Origin: Berberis thunbergii
Taxonomy: Eukaryota > Streptophyta > Magnoliopsida > Ranunculales > Berberidaceae
Assembly: GCA_003290165.1 (NCBI GenBank)
Contig: QNQO01001172.1
Location: forward strand, 285,015-349,014
Direction: 5' to 3'
Length of the DNA stretch: 64,000 bases
Position numbers and translations under genes: made by a program. Shown one piece after another: positions 11,093 to 22,383 of this stretch; position 1 is the stretch's first letter, and every line of letters begins with the position of its first letter. Under the pieces are notes generated by a model. It saw only the letters and a list, made by a program, of their open reading frames with translations. It was not told the DNA's origin and did no database searches.

Positions 11093-14000
11093 TGTATATA
11101 TACATATATGTCAGGATATGTATATGGGCATACAGATGTATTTTACTCTTTTTATGGACCTACTTAAGTGTGCTCTAGAAATTAATGGTATGTAAAGTAT
11201 GCACATCTAGTGGACGGTAGGGTCTGGTTATCAGTTTTTAAGCTAGCGCATATTCTAAATTGTAATGGTCCCACATTTTTTATTTTTAATTTCCATGTCG
11301 CAAACTTCATTGAAAAATATGCCTTGTAATTTTCAGGTGAAGGGGTTTGTCACTAAGATGGAGGAGTGCATGGGTGCATGTGATTGCATTATTACAAAGG
11401 TATGCTTCTGTTTTTTGCTTTGTTATTTACAGAAGGGTACTCCATACATATCTTCTTAAGAGTGATGATGACTGATGGTTTATATTTATGTTAATGTTAA
11501 TATATTATTACTCGACGTCTGCAGGCTGGACCAGGGACCATTGCAGAAGCCATGATATGTGGTCTCCCTATCATTATCAACGGTTACATTGCTGGGCAGG
11601 TAATTTTGTTTCAGTTTTTATTTTGGTTATTTATAGTTATATATACTATGAAAAAAAAATTATTAGACAAACAGGAGGAAAATATCATTAATAATGAAAA
11701 GAGACTAAGATAGTCACAATATAAGAAAAAGGGCCAAGCTATACAATCAAACTAAACAAGCTAGCCCAATAAAAAATACAAGTATGAAAAGGGATATCTT
11801 CTAAATAACCCCAAACATTCCCCCAATGCCAAAGGAGGGACTTGATCTCTCTACAGTTAGTGATAGGGTCTTTCCTATCTCCGAAGAGTTTTGGTCCAAA
11901 TCCATGTTCCAGTTGAGGAACAACCATCTCTTCTCTACTGATCTACCGAAACCAGAAAGGAGTTTCCAGAGGGAAGGGCCCCAACAGATTCAACACAGAT
12001 GGATCTCCAGATTTCCATGGAAAAGTTGCAAGAGAAGAACACATGTTGAATGGTTTTTGGGTTTGACTCACATAGACTGCACCTATTGGCAATCAACAAG
12101 CCTTTGTGGTTGAGGATGTCCACAGTTAGGAGTTTACCGTGAGCAAAATATATTAAAGCATCGGTTTTGCTTTAAAATATGTTGGAAGTAAACTTCTGAT
12201 AATTTTGAAAGAAACAACATTTAGGATCACAGTGACGATAACGGTTATACCTTATCCAAGAAAGAAATGAATCAAAACAATTATGAACGCTTAATTGGTA
12301 TTTGGTAAGAGTAAATCCTCCAGACCTTACATTACAGCCTTAGAAAGATATAACTCATGTGGCTATTTATGTGCAAGAGAAGGAGAGGAAGAAGGGAGTT
12401 TGGGTAAGGAAAATAAAATCTTGTTGATAAAGCAATGCTTGATGAAATAGTCTTAGTAGCTTCACCTCGTTAGATGAATACTGAAAAGTTTCCTTAATTT
12501 TCTAAATTAGCTGGCCATTTTAGTTAAAGAATCTCAGAAATACCAGAGGGGAGGGAGATTCAATCAACTTTTGGAGATCTTTGGCTAAAAGAAAAATCTT
12601 TGAAAGAGCAATTTAGCGAGATTTTTAGAATCTGTAGACATAAGCAGTGATGATTTAACCAAATTAAGGTAAAAAATGATCACGGATTTGCCTTTGACTT
12701 AACCCCAAGATGACACCGGAGCAATTTGGCAATCAACAAATTGGGGTGCCTGCTTTCCCTTCTGGACCAGCGACTGATCACTCATGATATTGATGAGTTG
12801 TATTCCCTTTCAACAGTTGCCTCAACCTTCTTCTCAACCCCATCATTCATTTTCCTCCCCCCAGCATCTTTGGTTCAGATCTATTCTGGAGAAAAAACAT
12901 GTTCTTCCTCAAGCAAATCTTTTTATTTGGACTGCTAGACATAGAAGAGTTTTAACTACTGGCAACCTTGTAAGAGTAAGGGCTCAATGTCCTGAACACA
13001 TGCTCGCTGTACAAAATCCAAAGTGAATCCATCAAACACCTTTTTCTTCCTAAGTCTTTTCTTGCTGAAAGTTTGGGCAACCGTCTGAGCCGTGGTTTCT
13101 TTTTGTTGGCTGAGCAATGGAACAGGAAGTGGTTATGGAAACATCGGTTTATCGCCGTCATGTGGAGAATTTGAATAGAAAGAAATATGAGGATATTCGA
13201 AGGGAAGGGGAAAGTAGAGGAGATTTAGAGTTTACTTTGGTTTTGGGGGCAAACATGGGAAGTTCTGAAAGCATGTAATGATTTGACACTCATATGAGTG
13301 GGTGGGGCGATCTTTCTGTGTAACTGGATCAGTTTGTATTTTGGTCCTTGGTGAGCTTCTCATTCGCTTTATGCTTTCATCTGTTATTCTTTATGATGGT
13401 TTTCTTTTTTGCTATGTGAAGTATATATAAAACTTGCAATTTCCTTAATGTACACAAGTTCTTCAGTTTCTTACGAAGTCTGGAGTACACTTGTAGAAAT
13501 AGCTACTAGCTAGAAACAGCTTAAACAAATGAAGTATAGAGTTAACCTGATACGCCACACCGAGGATTCAAAATTAACATTTTGCAATCATGCGTTATCA
13601 CATAAAGTGTGAAATAAAGTCCATAGAGCAGTTTACTCACTTTTTTTTGTGGATGGAAATATTTAACTCAGTGGTGATGAGTAGCACATCTCGTGAGAGT
13701 TCTATCTAGACTGGGATTTCATCATTGGTTATCAAACCTGTGACTGGACATACTGCAATTTTCACAAATGGTGCGTGAGATTGTCTGTGTGATTCGAATC
13801 GGATGCTAAAACATATTTATATTTTAAATTGATTCATATGCCGCTGGGCCATTATTATGTGGAAAACAAGTTTGAGAGGTCCAATTCATCTTTATTAGGT
13901 AAATGCTACTGATTAGAGCAAGTCCTTGTTGTTTACTTAAGTAAAACCTAATTAAGGACACTGGCGCGCGGGGGTGGTATGGGGTGCCACTGTGCTAGAC

Positions 14001-14713
14001 AGGTTTGAGAGGTTAAAAAATGCACTATTCTTTTCTATATACTGCTGTAGCATTTTCAGCTATTCTGTTGACAACAAAAAAATATAAAAAATTACTAGAT
14101 TAAGAACCGTAGTTCAACAATACCAGATCTTGATTGGATCAGTTCTTATTAGGGTCAGATCTTTGATATGGATTTGGAGTTACTTGTATGGAGGATGTCT
14201 AATATATGTATAGGCTTCATACTTCATTACTTTTGACCCGAGTGGTGATTCTTGCCTTCACTGGCTTCATTTTACCATATTTCAATATCTTGTTGTTCAT
14301 ATACAAAAAATTATCCAAAATAAATCATGATTTCATTGACACTTGAATTAGTGAATGGAGTAAGTGGGTATCTGCGCTTCTCTATGTAGTCTATGTATAT
14401 CAGACACTTGTGTAGTCTGCAATTAGTAAATTCGTTCTTCCTTGCATGGGAATTCACAGTTTATTATTTGCAGGAAGTCGGCAACGTACCTTACGTGGTG
14501 GAAAATGGCTGTGGAAAATTCTCAAAATCCCCAAGAAAGATAGCCAATATCGTTGCTCAGTGGTTTGGTCCAAAGACAGATGAGCTCAAAGTTATGTCAC
14601 AGAATGCCTTGAAGCTGGCACGGCCGGATGCTGTGTTTAAGATAGTTCATGATCTTCATGAATTAGTTAGACAAAGAAGTGTACTTGTACCCCAATATTC
14701 TTGTTCAACTTAA
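3745..14713 (+). CDS. MGD1: Monogalactosyldiacylglycerol synthase, type A (MGD1-like), 8 exons
   Basis: Exons: 3745-4251, 4346-4518, 9521-9682, 9772-9913, 10017-10241, 11337-11399, 11525-11599, 14474-14713. They sum to 1587 nt, or 528 residues plus TAA, close to the usual type-A length of about 530. All introns are GT-AG and phases agree. The enzyme transfers galactose from UDP-galactose to diacylglycerol, making MGDG for thylakoids at the plastid inner envelope. Residues 1 to about 130 are a Ser-rich transit and linker region with the type-A stretch '[11 protein letters not shown]'. The MGDG_synth domain follows, with [10 protein letters not shown] at 146-155; H149 sits where the family has its catalytic base. 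[10 protein letters not shown] is near 272-281. The GT28 C-terminal domain has GGGEGMGP at 348-355 and GPGTIAEA at 426-433, the nucleotide-sugar site. The start is the first ATG. The long N-terminal extension argues against types B/C. No damage is visible. Confidence 0.95.
5997..6956. mobile_element. Mutator-like foldback element inside MGD1 intron 2
   Basis: Two long inverted arms, about 5997-6175 and 6780-6956, mirror each other at roughly 80% by eye. For example 'gagtttggcactcatt' on the left matches 'aatgagtgccaaactc' on the right, and 'ttacccttaccttgg' matches 'ccaaggtaagggtaa'. The element is bracketed by a 9-bp direct repeat TTTGAAAAT (5988-5996 and 6957-6965). Long terminal inverted repeats with a 9-bp target duplication are the hallmark of MULEs. 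The 600-bp interior has pyrimidine-rich and then purine-rich stretches and no transposase, so it is non-autonomous. Confidence 0.75.
8335..8935 (+). pseudogene. LINE remnant: zinc-binding tail of non-LTR reverse transcriptase
   Basis: The frame at 8377-8595 reads '[17 protein letters not shown]' followed by CxxC (CIFC) and '[11 protein letters not shown]'. This is the zf-RVT motif at the C-terminus of plant LINE polyproteins. After a frame change, 8638-8900 gives '[16 protein letters not shown]', the block that normally follows. Frameshifts separate the pieces and the RT core is absent, so this is a 5'-truncated decayed insertion in the intron. It has no link to MGDG synthesis. Confidence 0.7.
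11053..11110. repeat. TA/CA dinucleotide microsatellite in MGD1 intron 5
   Basis: A run of alternating TA near 11061-11084 is followed by CACACACA and imperfect TATA repeats. It is an ordinary microsatellite inside the intron 10242-11336. The rest of that intron shows no recognisable insertion. Confidence 0.7.
11650..12400 (-). pseudogene. 5'-truncated LINE 3' end in MGD1 intron 7 (antisense)
   Basis: On the - strand, 12123-11935 encodes a zf-RVT-like segment: '[20 protein letters not shown]' with CxxC and then '[14 protein letters not shown]'. Further down (11927-11739) is frame-shifted coding sequence. The - strand then ends in 'cattattaatgatattttcc' and an A-rich tail near 11650, the usual plant LINE 3' end. 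It is disabled by frameshifts. It is antisense to the host gene and lies wholly inside intron 7 (11600-14473). Confidence 0.6.
12700..13340 (+). pseudogene. Second LINE zf-RVT remnant in MGD1 intron 7
   Basis: The frame at 12784-13026 contains '[18 protein letters not shown]', matching the 'F-W-…-R-L-T-…-N-L' start of the LINE zf-RVT domain. It is followed by '[10 protein letters not shown]' where the first zinc ligands are expected. Frame then breaks; later '…FIAVMWRI' near 13150 resembles the 'IxWxIWxERN' block. This is a different LINE fragment, in opposite orientation to the one at 11650-12400. The RT core is missing. Confidence 0.5.
13341..14473 (+). other. Rest of MGD1 intron 7
   Basis: This is AT-rich intron sequence up to the acceptor TTTGCAG before 'gaagtcggc'. 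A short GC-rich patch 'ggcgcgcgggggtgg' lies near 13962. I found no further element or gene. Confidence 0.5.
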
Positions 14714-15040
14714 AGAAGCAATTTCACATCAACTTGATTGTTTCTGTAAGATGGTCTGATGGCCAAAACATATGTTCAGACCTTATGTTGAATATTCAAT
14801 ATTTGCCTATCAATATTTATTTGCCAATATTCAATATTTGCCTATCAATATTGAATTTGAGCCTTATGTTGTGCCAACAATTCTGTTCATTGATTATGAC
14901 AATTCTCGGCACTCGATTGATAACTAAAATACTAGGGAAACAGAGTGGAAATAGGATGATATGGAGGGTGAGGTGGCTTGTCCATGCTGGGTTTTTTATT
15001 CCTGAAATTACACAAACATTCCCTAAAAAAAAAAAAAAAA
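14714..15040 (+). other. Probable 3' UTR/downstream region of MGD1-like gene, with tandem repeat
   Basis: After the TAA at 14711-14713 the sequence is T-rich. Two adjacent copies of a roughly 37-nt unit containing 'attcaatatttgcctatcaa' lie at about 14788-14861. A run of about 18 A follows near 15027. No unambiguous AATAAA is present, so the cleavage site is not placed. Confidence 0.4.
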
Positions 15041-15113
15041 AAGGTTTATTGAAAAGGAAATTCAACTTTTGTTTTCACTGTTTGATTTCACAAGGAAAAA
15101 AAAATTTCAGTAG

Positions 15114-15592
15114 AGGAATTGTTGAGGAGAATAGATGAATTGTTCAACGAGGCTTTGAATGTTTTGATGTTGAGTCTCTTGAGGGCTTTGAGTCGAGGAG
15201 AGAGTCATATGCGATTGAAAAGATCGAGGGAAAAGTTTTCAGAGGGGAAGCCTAAACAAACTTTTCTCGTTTCAAGCGAAAAAAAAGTCTTCACAAACGC
15301 CAAAAAACTCAATTTTCTGAGATACATATTCCTTTTCCATGAAACACCCAAAAATCAAACACACTGGAAAATGATTCTCCAAAAATGTAGTTTTGCTGGC
15401 CTTTGATTTTTTTCTAGGACAGAGAAAATTTTGTTGTAGGTGAAATGTTTTCCCTTTCCCTCAGAAAACTTTTCCCTGTTCAATTTTTTCACTCATCGAC
15501 AACTCTCTTCTCTACTCAAAGCCCTCAAGAGAATCAACATCTGAATATTCAAAGCCTCGTTTGACAAATTCCTCTCTTCTCCCCACAATTCC
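15114..15592. repeat. Inverted repeat (foldback) with about 92-bp arms
   Basis: The left arm 15114-15205 ('gaggctttgaatgttttgat', 'cttgagggctttgag') is mirrored by the right arm 15501-15592 ('ctcaaagccctcaag', 'attcaaagcctcg'). The loop is about 295 bp. The sequence 'tcaaacacactg' occurs twice (near 15356 and 15694), suggesting a larger MITE-like structure. No target duplication could be fixed, and there is no coding capacity. Confidence 0.55.
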
Positions 15593-15816
15593 TTTACAAA
15601 ATAGAAATTTTAAGAATATTTTTCACTTGGAGCAATCAAATAGTGAAAATAATTTTGAAAATTTTCTTTTCCAAAGAAAACTTTTGCAAAAATCAAACAC
15701 ACTGCACCCCTGTGGATTTTGGTTTATAGCCTTCGGTCAACATCTAATGGTCAATAGCATATGACAAAAAAGAGAGGGGGCAACCTATTTACATTCCCTT
15801 GCCATTTACTATACAA

Positions 15817-16229
15817 TAGGGCTAAATAAAAAACCGATCAAACCCATTAAACAGACCAAACCAATCAAAATCAAATTGATTTGTTCGGTTTAAATTCGGT
15901 TCGGTTTTAAAAAATTCAAAATCGAAGTGGTCGGTTCGATTTTTTATTTCTGTGATTTTAACCGACCAAACCGAACAGACGGAATATATATAATAAATAA
16001 TATATATTTTATTTATAAATAATATAATATGTTTAAAATAATCAGTCGGTTCGGTTTTATTTCACTTTTGGTTCGATTTTAGTCGGTTCAGTTCGGTTAC
16101 GATTTGCATAAATTATAATTGATTCGATTTCGGATCGGTTTTGTTAATGGTTGGTTCGGTTTCAGTTTGAAAATTTTAAAACTGATTTAAGTCGATTCGG
16201 TACACAGTTTGTTCATTTTTTTATCCCTA
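15817..16229. mobile_element. hAT-like MITE rich in GGTTCGGTTT motifs
   Basis: The 413-bp element starts TAGGGCTAAATAAAAAACCG and ends with the inverse TTTTTTTATCCCTA. It is flanked by an 8-bp direct repeat CTATACAA (15809-15816 and 16230-16237). The interior consists of repeated 'ggttcggttt' and 'aaaccgaacc' motifs that can fold back. A TAGGG-type terminal repeat with an 8-bp duplication fits hAT MITEs. Confidence 0.75.
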
Positions 16230-16563
16230 CTATACAACAACTCATCTTTTCTTCAATCACCTTCTTTGCTTTTTCTCCTCTTTCTCCCTGTCTTGTTCCA
16301 ATGACGGTTTTTCATCAACTCTGTCCACAGATGTTAGAAACACATGAGTAAGAAATGGATCTACTACACCGTGTTTATTGGAAAAGAAATTGAAGCAAGA
16401 AGAGAAGAGATGAGGTACTAATAATCTTTTAAAACTTATTTCCATCTACTTTGAAGGTTTGTGTTTGTTCAAATTTTCATGTATTTGATGTTGATTAGTA
16501 TGTTTTAATGTGCACATTGATCTTGTTGACGTATATTGTCCTTATAAGGTCTTTGATAAACAT

Positions 16564-16568
16564 GGTAC
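16564..16568. repeat. Left target-site duplication GGTAC of copia element
   Basis: GGTAC sits directly before the LTR terminus TGTAAG. The identical pentamer follows the other LTR at 22926-22930. Confidence 0.9.
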
Positions 16569-17112
16569 TGTAAGATTTATTGTATATATCTATATATATT
16601 ACAATTCAATTATATATATATTTACTATGTCAAATAGAAATCAAAAACACTTAACAACAATATATATATATAAGAACAACAATTTGCAGAATGAAAAGAG
16701 TATGACTTGAATTGTGAAATACTAACAGTTATTTGCTCCTTGAGTCATTTGATCTTCTCCTAGATGCACCCTGTAGATCTCTTGTTGTTTGATGGGACAA
16801 TATGAATAGAGAGTTTTTGGTGTCTAGCAGGGATCAATGTTTGTAACTTAACCCTTTATATATAGATTAGAACAGTTACTGTCAGTTTCCTTCCATCAAG
16901 AAAATCATGACATCTGTATTCCTTATCTATATGAGAATAGATTTCAGTAACTGCATAACTTGAATTTGAATTCAAAATAGACTGCAGTATGTGGCTTTGT
17001 AATCGATTAAAATGCTCACACACTTCACACATGTCTTTTCTGGAAACTTTAGTAAATCATATATTACCAGCTATGTTATTAAGTATGTTCTTTGGTTCTA
17101 ATATTGCTTACA
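16569..17112 (-). repeat. 3' LTR of copia element
   Basis: 544 bp, TGTAAGATTTATTG…ATTGCTTACA as read on the + strand. It has the standard TG…CA ends and is nearly identical to the LTR at 22384-22925. It is bordered inward by the polypurine tract. Confidence 0.92.
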
Positions 17113-17123
17113 ATCTCCCACTG
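17113..17123 (-). other. Polypurine tract of copia element
   Basis: On the - strand the bases immediately before the 3' LTR read AGTGGGAGAT, a purine run where plus-strand DNA synthesis is primed. The region 17124-17618 between it and the end of pol is non-coding. Confidence 0.75.
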
Positions 17124-17618
17124 AACCAAAACTACATACTTAATGTAATGATAAACATGAACTACTATCTGTAGTGCGCACAAGTATCCAAACAACATAA
17201 TCTACTTTTCAAAATTCTGTCAATTTTATTTAAGCTATACAGAATCATAAAAGACAACATCACTATTCAATGATCACAAGTACAGAAAATAAAATTACAT
17301 GAATTACTTCAAATGCAGTAAGATTATTTATATATGTTCTCCATACCTTTAATCGACTTGGTTGCAACATATGTTGATCCTAATGTATTCTGCAAAATTA
17401 TAGTCTGCATAATTACTGTTCATACAGTAATCACATGTATATATATTCATAATGATCCTGTGCAGATAAATATTCCACAGATTTTATATTTCACTCTCAG
17501 CTATATAGAGCATGAATTCTAGAACTAACAATCAGTAGTATAATACTTGCATTATTTTATAGATAATGTCATAAGTATTACACAACATATACAACTTATA
17601 TTAAATGCATGTCATGAA

Positions 17619-20600
17619 CTAAAACTTCTCTACAATTCCCATGTTCTGAATGTGGTTTTGAAAATTGCCTACTGGCAAAGCCTTAGTTAAAGGGTCTGCC
17701 AACTGATCCATGGTCCCTATTTTGATGATTTCCACCTCTTTATTCCTCACACTTTCTCTAACTGAGAAGTATTTGACATCTATGTTTCTAGAACCAGATG
17801 TTCTTTTATTGTTCTTAGCAAAGAACACTGCTGCTGCATTGTCACAATAGATAGGCAATGGCTTCTCTATTGTATCCACAATTCCAAGTCTTGCAACAAA
17901 GTTCCTCAACCATAGTGCATGTGATGTTCCCTCAAATATGGCTACATATTCAGCCTGGAATGTAGAGGTTGCTGTCAATGACTGCTTATTTGTTTTCCAT
18001 GACACTGCCCCTTTTGCTAACATAAAAACATAACCAGATGTGGACTTTAAATCATCTAAGTCTGCTTTATATGAAGCATCTGTATAGCCTTCAACTTTTA
18101 ATTCGTTATCTTCGACTCTCCTATACACCAACATATAATCCCTGGTCTTCTTTAAATATCGTAAAACTTTCTTCCCTGCAACCCAGTGCTCATGTCCTGC
18201 ATTTGATTGATATCTGAACAACATATTCACAGCAAATGCTATATCCGGCCTGGTACAAACTTGTGCATACATCAAGCTTCCCACGAGTCTAGCATAAGGC
18301 ACCTTTTCCATTCTCTTTCTTTGCAATTTATTCTGAGGACACTGTCCTTTGTGCAACCTATCACCTTTTGATATAGGTGATTCTCCATTTCTGCAACTTT
18401 CCATTTCAAATCTGCAGAGAACTTTGTCAATGTAATTTTTTTGTGAGAGTCCCAGTGCATACTGACTTCTGTCTCTTGTAATTTCAATTCCCAACACATA
18501 GTGAGCTTTTCCCATATCCTTCATGTCAAAACTCTTCATCAAAAATTGTTTTGTGGACTGCATTAAATCAGTACTGCTACTAGCCAATAAAATGTCATCA
18601 ACGTATAAGATCAGTAAAACGAAATGACTCCCACTGACCTTACAATATATGCACTCATCCAATTGATTTTCAGAAAAACCAAATTTAGTGACAATAGTAT
18701 CAAATTTCAAATACCATTGTCTGGATGCTTGTTTGAGTCCATAAATAGATCTTTTAAGTTTGCAGACTTTGTTTTCATCTTGAACAAACCCATCTGGCTG
18801 TAGCATGTAAATATTCTCAGTCAAGTCTCCATTTAAGAAGGCTGTTTTGACATCCATTTGATGCAATTCTAAGTCATAGTGAGCCACTAATGCCATTAGA
18901 ATTCTAAAAGCTTCCTTAGTTGAAACAGGTGAGAATGTTTCATTATAGTCAATGCCCTCTTGCTGAGTGTATCCCTTTGCAACTAATCTTGCCTCGTGTC
19001 TTTCAATTCTTCCATGTGCATCCTTTTTGGTTTTAAAAACTCACTTGCATCCAATTGGCTTCATGTCATCGGTTCTGTCTACTAGTATCCATACACCATT
19101 GTTGTCCATACTTAGAAGCTCATCTTCCATTGCCAATTTCCATTGTTCACTATTTTGGGACTGCATTGCTTCTTTAACTGATATGGGATCTAATTCTTCC
19201 CCCAAATCAAATTCAATTTCATTGTAGTAAATCTGGTAATCATCTGAAATTGCTGATTTTCTTTGTCTACTTGATCTTCTAAGTGTCATGCCTGCAGCAA
19301 CATTTTCATTTTCTTCAACAATTAATTCTCTAGGTGCATTTTCTTCATTTTGCTGAACTGCTTCATTTTGGACGTCTTCAGTTTCTCCATCGTGAAGTTG
19401 ATTATCATTGACCATATCAATAATAATAGTGGCTGAATCATTCTCGAATGGACTTGTTGTAATATTTTGAGGAGGACAAACAAACCATTCTTCCATGGTT
19501 AGTGCATCTGTAACATCATCTCCATCCACTTGGTCAACATAATCAAATTGTTCGTCAAGGAATGTAGCTCTATTGGTCTCAAATATCCTTGTGCCTCTGC
19601 TGGAATTATAAAACTTAAAACCTTTTGATTTTTCTGAATAGCCAATAAAATATGCACTTATTGACTGAGAATCGAGTTTATCAGATATATTCACATTGTA
19701 AACTCTTGCTTCTGCTTTGCATCCCCATATGTGAAAATGGTTTAAACTAGGTTTATAACCACACCAAAGTTCAAAAGGAGTGCCTTTCACCGATTTACTT
19801 GGGGTTCTATTGCATATGTAGTTTGTTGTTTTTAATGCCTCACCCCAAAGAAATTTTGGAAGTCCTGACCTTACAAACATGCATCGAACCATGTTCATTA
19901 AGGTTCTATTTCTTCTTTGAGAAACTCCATTTTGCTGAGGAGTGTAAGGGGTTGTATACTGAGCAACGATGCCACATTCCTCCAAGTATAGAGCAAATGG
20001 CCCTTTATGTTGTCCCTTTTCCGAGTATTTTCCAAAATACTCACCTCCTCTATCTGATCTAACTATTTTAATCAGCTTTTCTGTCTGTCTCTCCACCTCA
20101 GTTTTGAAAATTTTAAAAACATCTAAAATTTGAGATTTTTCAGAAATCAAAAATATCATACAATATCTGGAATAATCATCAATAAAGGTCACAAAGTATT
20201 CATTTCCACATATCGTTTTTATAGGGAAAGCTCCACACACATCTGTGTGTATCAAACCAAGCAGCACTTCATTTCTTTTGGAACTAAAATTCCTGGAGTT
20301 TGTCATCTTGCCTTTTAAGCAATCTATGCATGTCCCAAAATCTGTAAAGTCTAAAGATGGTAAGATATCTTGTTTAACGAGTTCCTGCAATCTATATTTA
20401 GATATGTGTCCGAGCCTCTTATGCCATAAAAATGAAGAATGACTTGGCTCATACTTTCTTTTATTTCCTGACAAGTTTTTAACAAAATAAATTTCATTGG
20501 CTTTGTTCTTAGTAAACTTTGATTTAGAAAATAGGTGATTGAAACAATTCATATGCCAATAACCATCTATGATACTAGCATCTCCAAAACACTGCATTTT

Positions 20601-21776
20601 ATAATAGAAATACATAGTATTATTATTACTTGAAAAGCTATAGTTATTGTCAATCACAAATTGAGAACCAGATATTAGGTTTCTCTTTATTGACGGAATA
20701 CAATACACATTGTCCAATTCTAGGACAAATTTATTTTTAAACACTAGCTTAACACATCCTACTGCTTGAACTGCCACCCTTTGTCCATTTGCTGCACACA
20801 CTCTAGTTTCATTCTTGTTTGAGATTCTGATCCTTGATAATCCCTGTATAGAGTTCACAATGTGTATTGGCGAGCCAGTATCAAACCAAAATGAATTGTC
20901 AAGCATAGATGTATTTGACACTAAAACAAAAATAGATTTAGACAGAACAATACCTTTTTTATTCAGCCAATTCTTGAAACCTTCGCAATCTTTCTTAAAG
21001 TGACCACTTTTCTTACAGAAAAAGCATTTGACTGGTCCTTGAGGTTTGAATTGCTTATTGTTGTTTCCATCAGACTTAACTGGAGTCTTAGAAGAATTTG
21101 CACCAGTACTTCCTTTAAATTTCTTATTCCCAAAATGTTTCTTAAATTTGGGCTTGCTCATGTAGTTGATATCTACTGCCTTTCCTTTCTTAATGAGTTC
21201 ATCTTCAACCTGTACACAAAAGGATATCAATTCATTGATACTCCAGTTCTACTTCTGTGTATTATAAAGGGTTTTCAGATGTCCATAATCATCAGGCAAT
21301 GCATTGAGCAGCAGATGCACTAAAAATGAATCTTCAATGTTCATATTCAGGTTTTTAAGTTTTCCAGCAATGTCACTTCCTTTGAGAATGAATTCCCTGA
21401 TGCTTCCTCCTCTGTATTTCATTTTAACAAGTGAGTTCATCAAATTTCCAGTCTCAGCTTTGTCAGAAATCTTGTATTTTTCTGCTATAGAGTTGAAAAA
21501 CACCTTTGCATGCTCTGAGTCTGGTATGCCTCCCTTTACAGACTCAGCCATGTACTTTTTCATGCATAACAGTGCTAGTTTGTTGTGTCTGTGCCACTGG
21601 ACATACTTGTCTCTCACTTCCTTGTTCGCATTAGCAGGTGGAGCCTCTGGTGGATCCTCTTTCAGGACATGATCATACTCCAACATTCCCAGATTCAGTT
21701 CAATATCTCCCTTCCACTTTTTGAAATTGGATCCATTAAGAAAATCAATTTGATTGATGTTTAATGGAAAGTTCAT
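17619..21776 (-). pseudogene. Copia gag-pol polyprotein with two in-frame stop codons
   Basis: One frame runs from ATG 21776 ('MNFPLNINQ') to the stop at 17619. It is interrupted only by TAG at 21249-21251, after '…TLYNTQK', and TGA at 19041-19043, after '…KPIGCK' where the family has Trp. Domains in order: gag (21776 to about 21250); zinc knuckle CFFCKKSGHFKKDC near 21026-20985; aspartic protease with FDTGS near 20880; HHCC zinc region (HKRLGH) and integrase core with 'HTDVCGAF', 'VRSDRGGEY' and 'TPQQNGV'; copia-type reverse transcriptase with YVDDILLAS; and RNase H near the end ('AEYVAIFEG'). Length is normal for copia. Either stop would truncate the protein unless read through. Confidence 0.93.
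21249..21251 (-). other. In-frame TAG at gag/pol boundary
   Basis: TAG replaces one codon between '…LYNTQK' and 'NWSINELI'; the frame is open and homologous on both sides. Most copia relatives have Glu or Lys here, so this is most simply a point mutation. Its position between gag and protease is where some retroelements use stop-codon suppression, so read-through cannot be excluded. Confidence 0.8.
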
Positions 21777-22369
21777 GGCTGTTGTGAATGCAATTGAAGT
21801 CAGTTCTATATGAATGTCCCAGAATGTCAATCAAACATTCTAAACTGAATACATATAAACATGTAATGAACTCATGTTATTTTCGAGATTGGTATTATTT
21901 GTAATACAGACACTCTGATAACACCAAAATATTCATTATCATATATATGTTTAAGCCAATGAAATCAAATATCTGAGTCTAACATCTTTGGATACGAGAA
22001 TCAGATTTCAATTTTAAATTTCATGACCATGAGCGTGTTTACTTGTTATAGAATGTTCTACATATGTATACTCGGCTACTTTGATAGCATAAAGCATAAT
22101 TGTAATTACATTCAAGAAAACTACTCAATCTGTAAATGTAAATTTTCTGCATACAAGGCTACTTTTGCAGCACATTGATTGCATAGATTTACTCTTTAAT
22201 TTGTACATTCAACTTGATCTGTAATATGCATATCAAATGCTTATTACTATGTAAATATGTAGTATGCAAGAGGTACAATGTATGTATACATATATTGGTA
22301 ACTGAACTCCCAGACTCTTTAAACATTTCCAATTCTATTCTGGATTCAATTTCTATTCGATCATAGATC

Positions 22370-22381
22370 GCTCTGATACCA
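22370..22381 (-). other. Primer-binding site (initiator tRNA-Met type)
   Basis: The - strand reads TGGTATCAGAGC two bases inside the 5' LTR. This is complementary to the 3' end of plant initiator methionine tRNA, the usual copia primer. The leader 21777-22369 is non-coding. Confidence 0.92.
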
Positions 22382-22383
22382 AT

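Noticed and set aside
18967..21672. Several plus-strand frames opposite the copia polyprotein
   Set aside because: They are antisense shadows of gag-pol and match no known protein.
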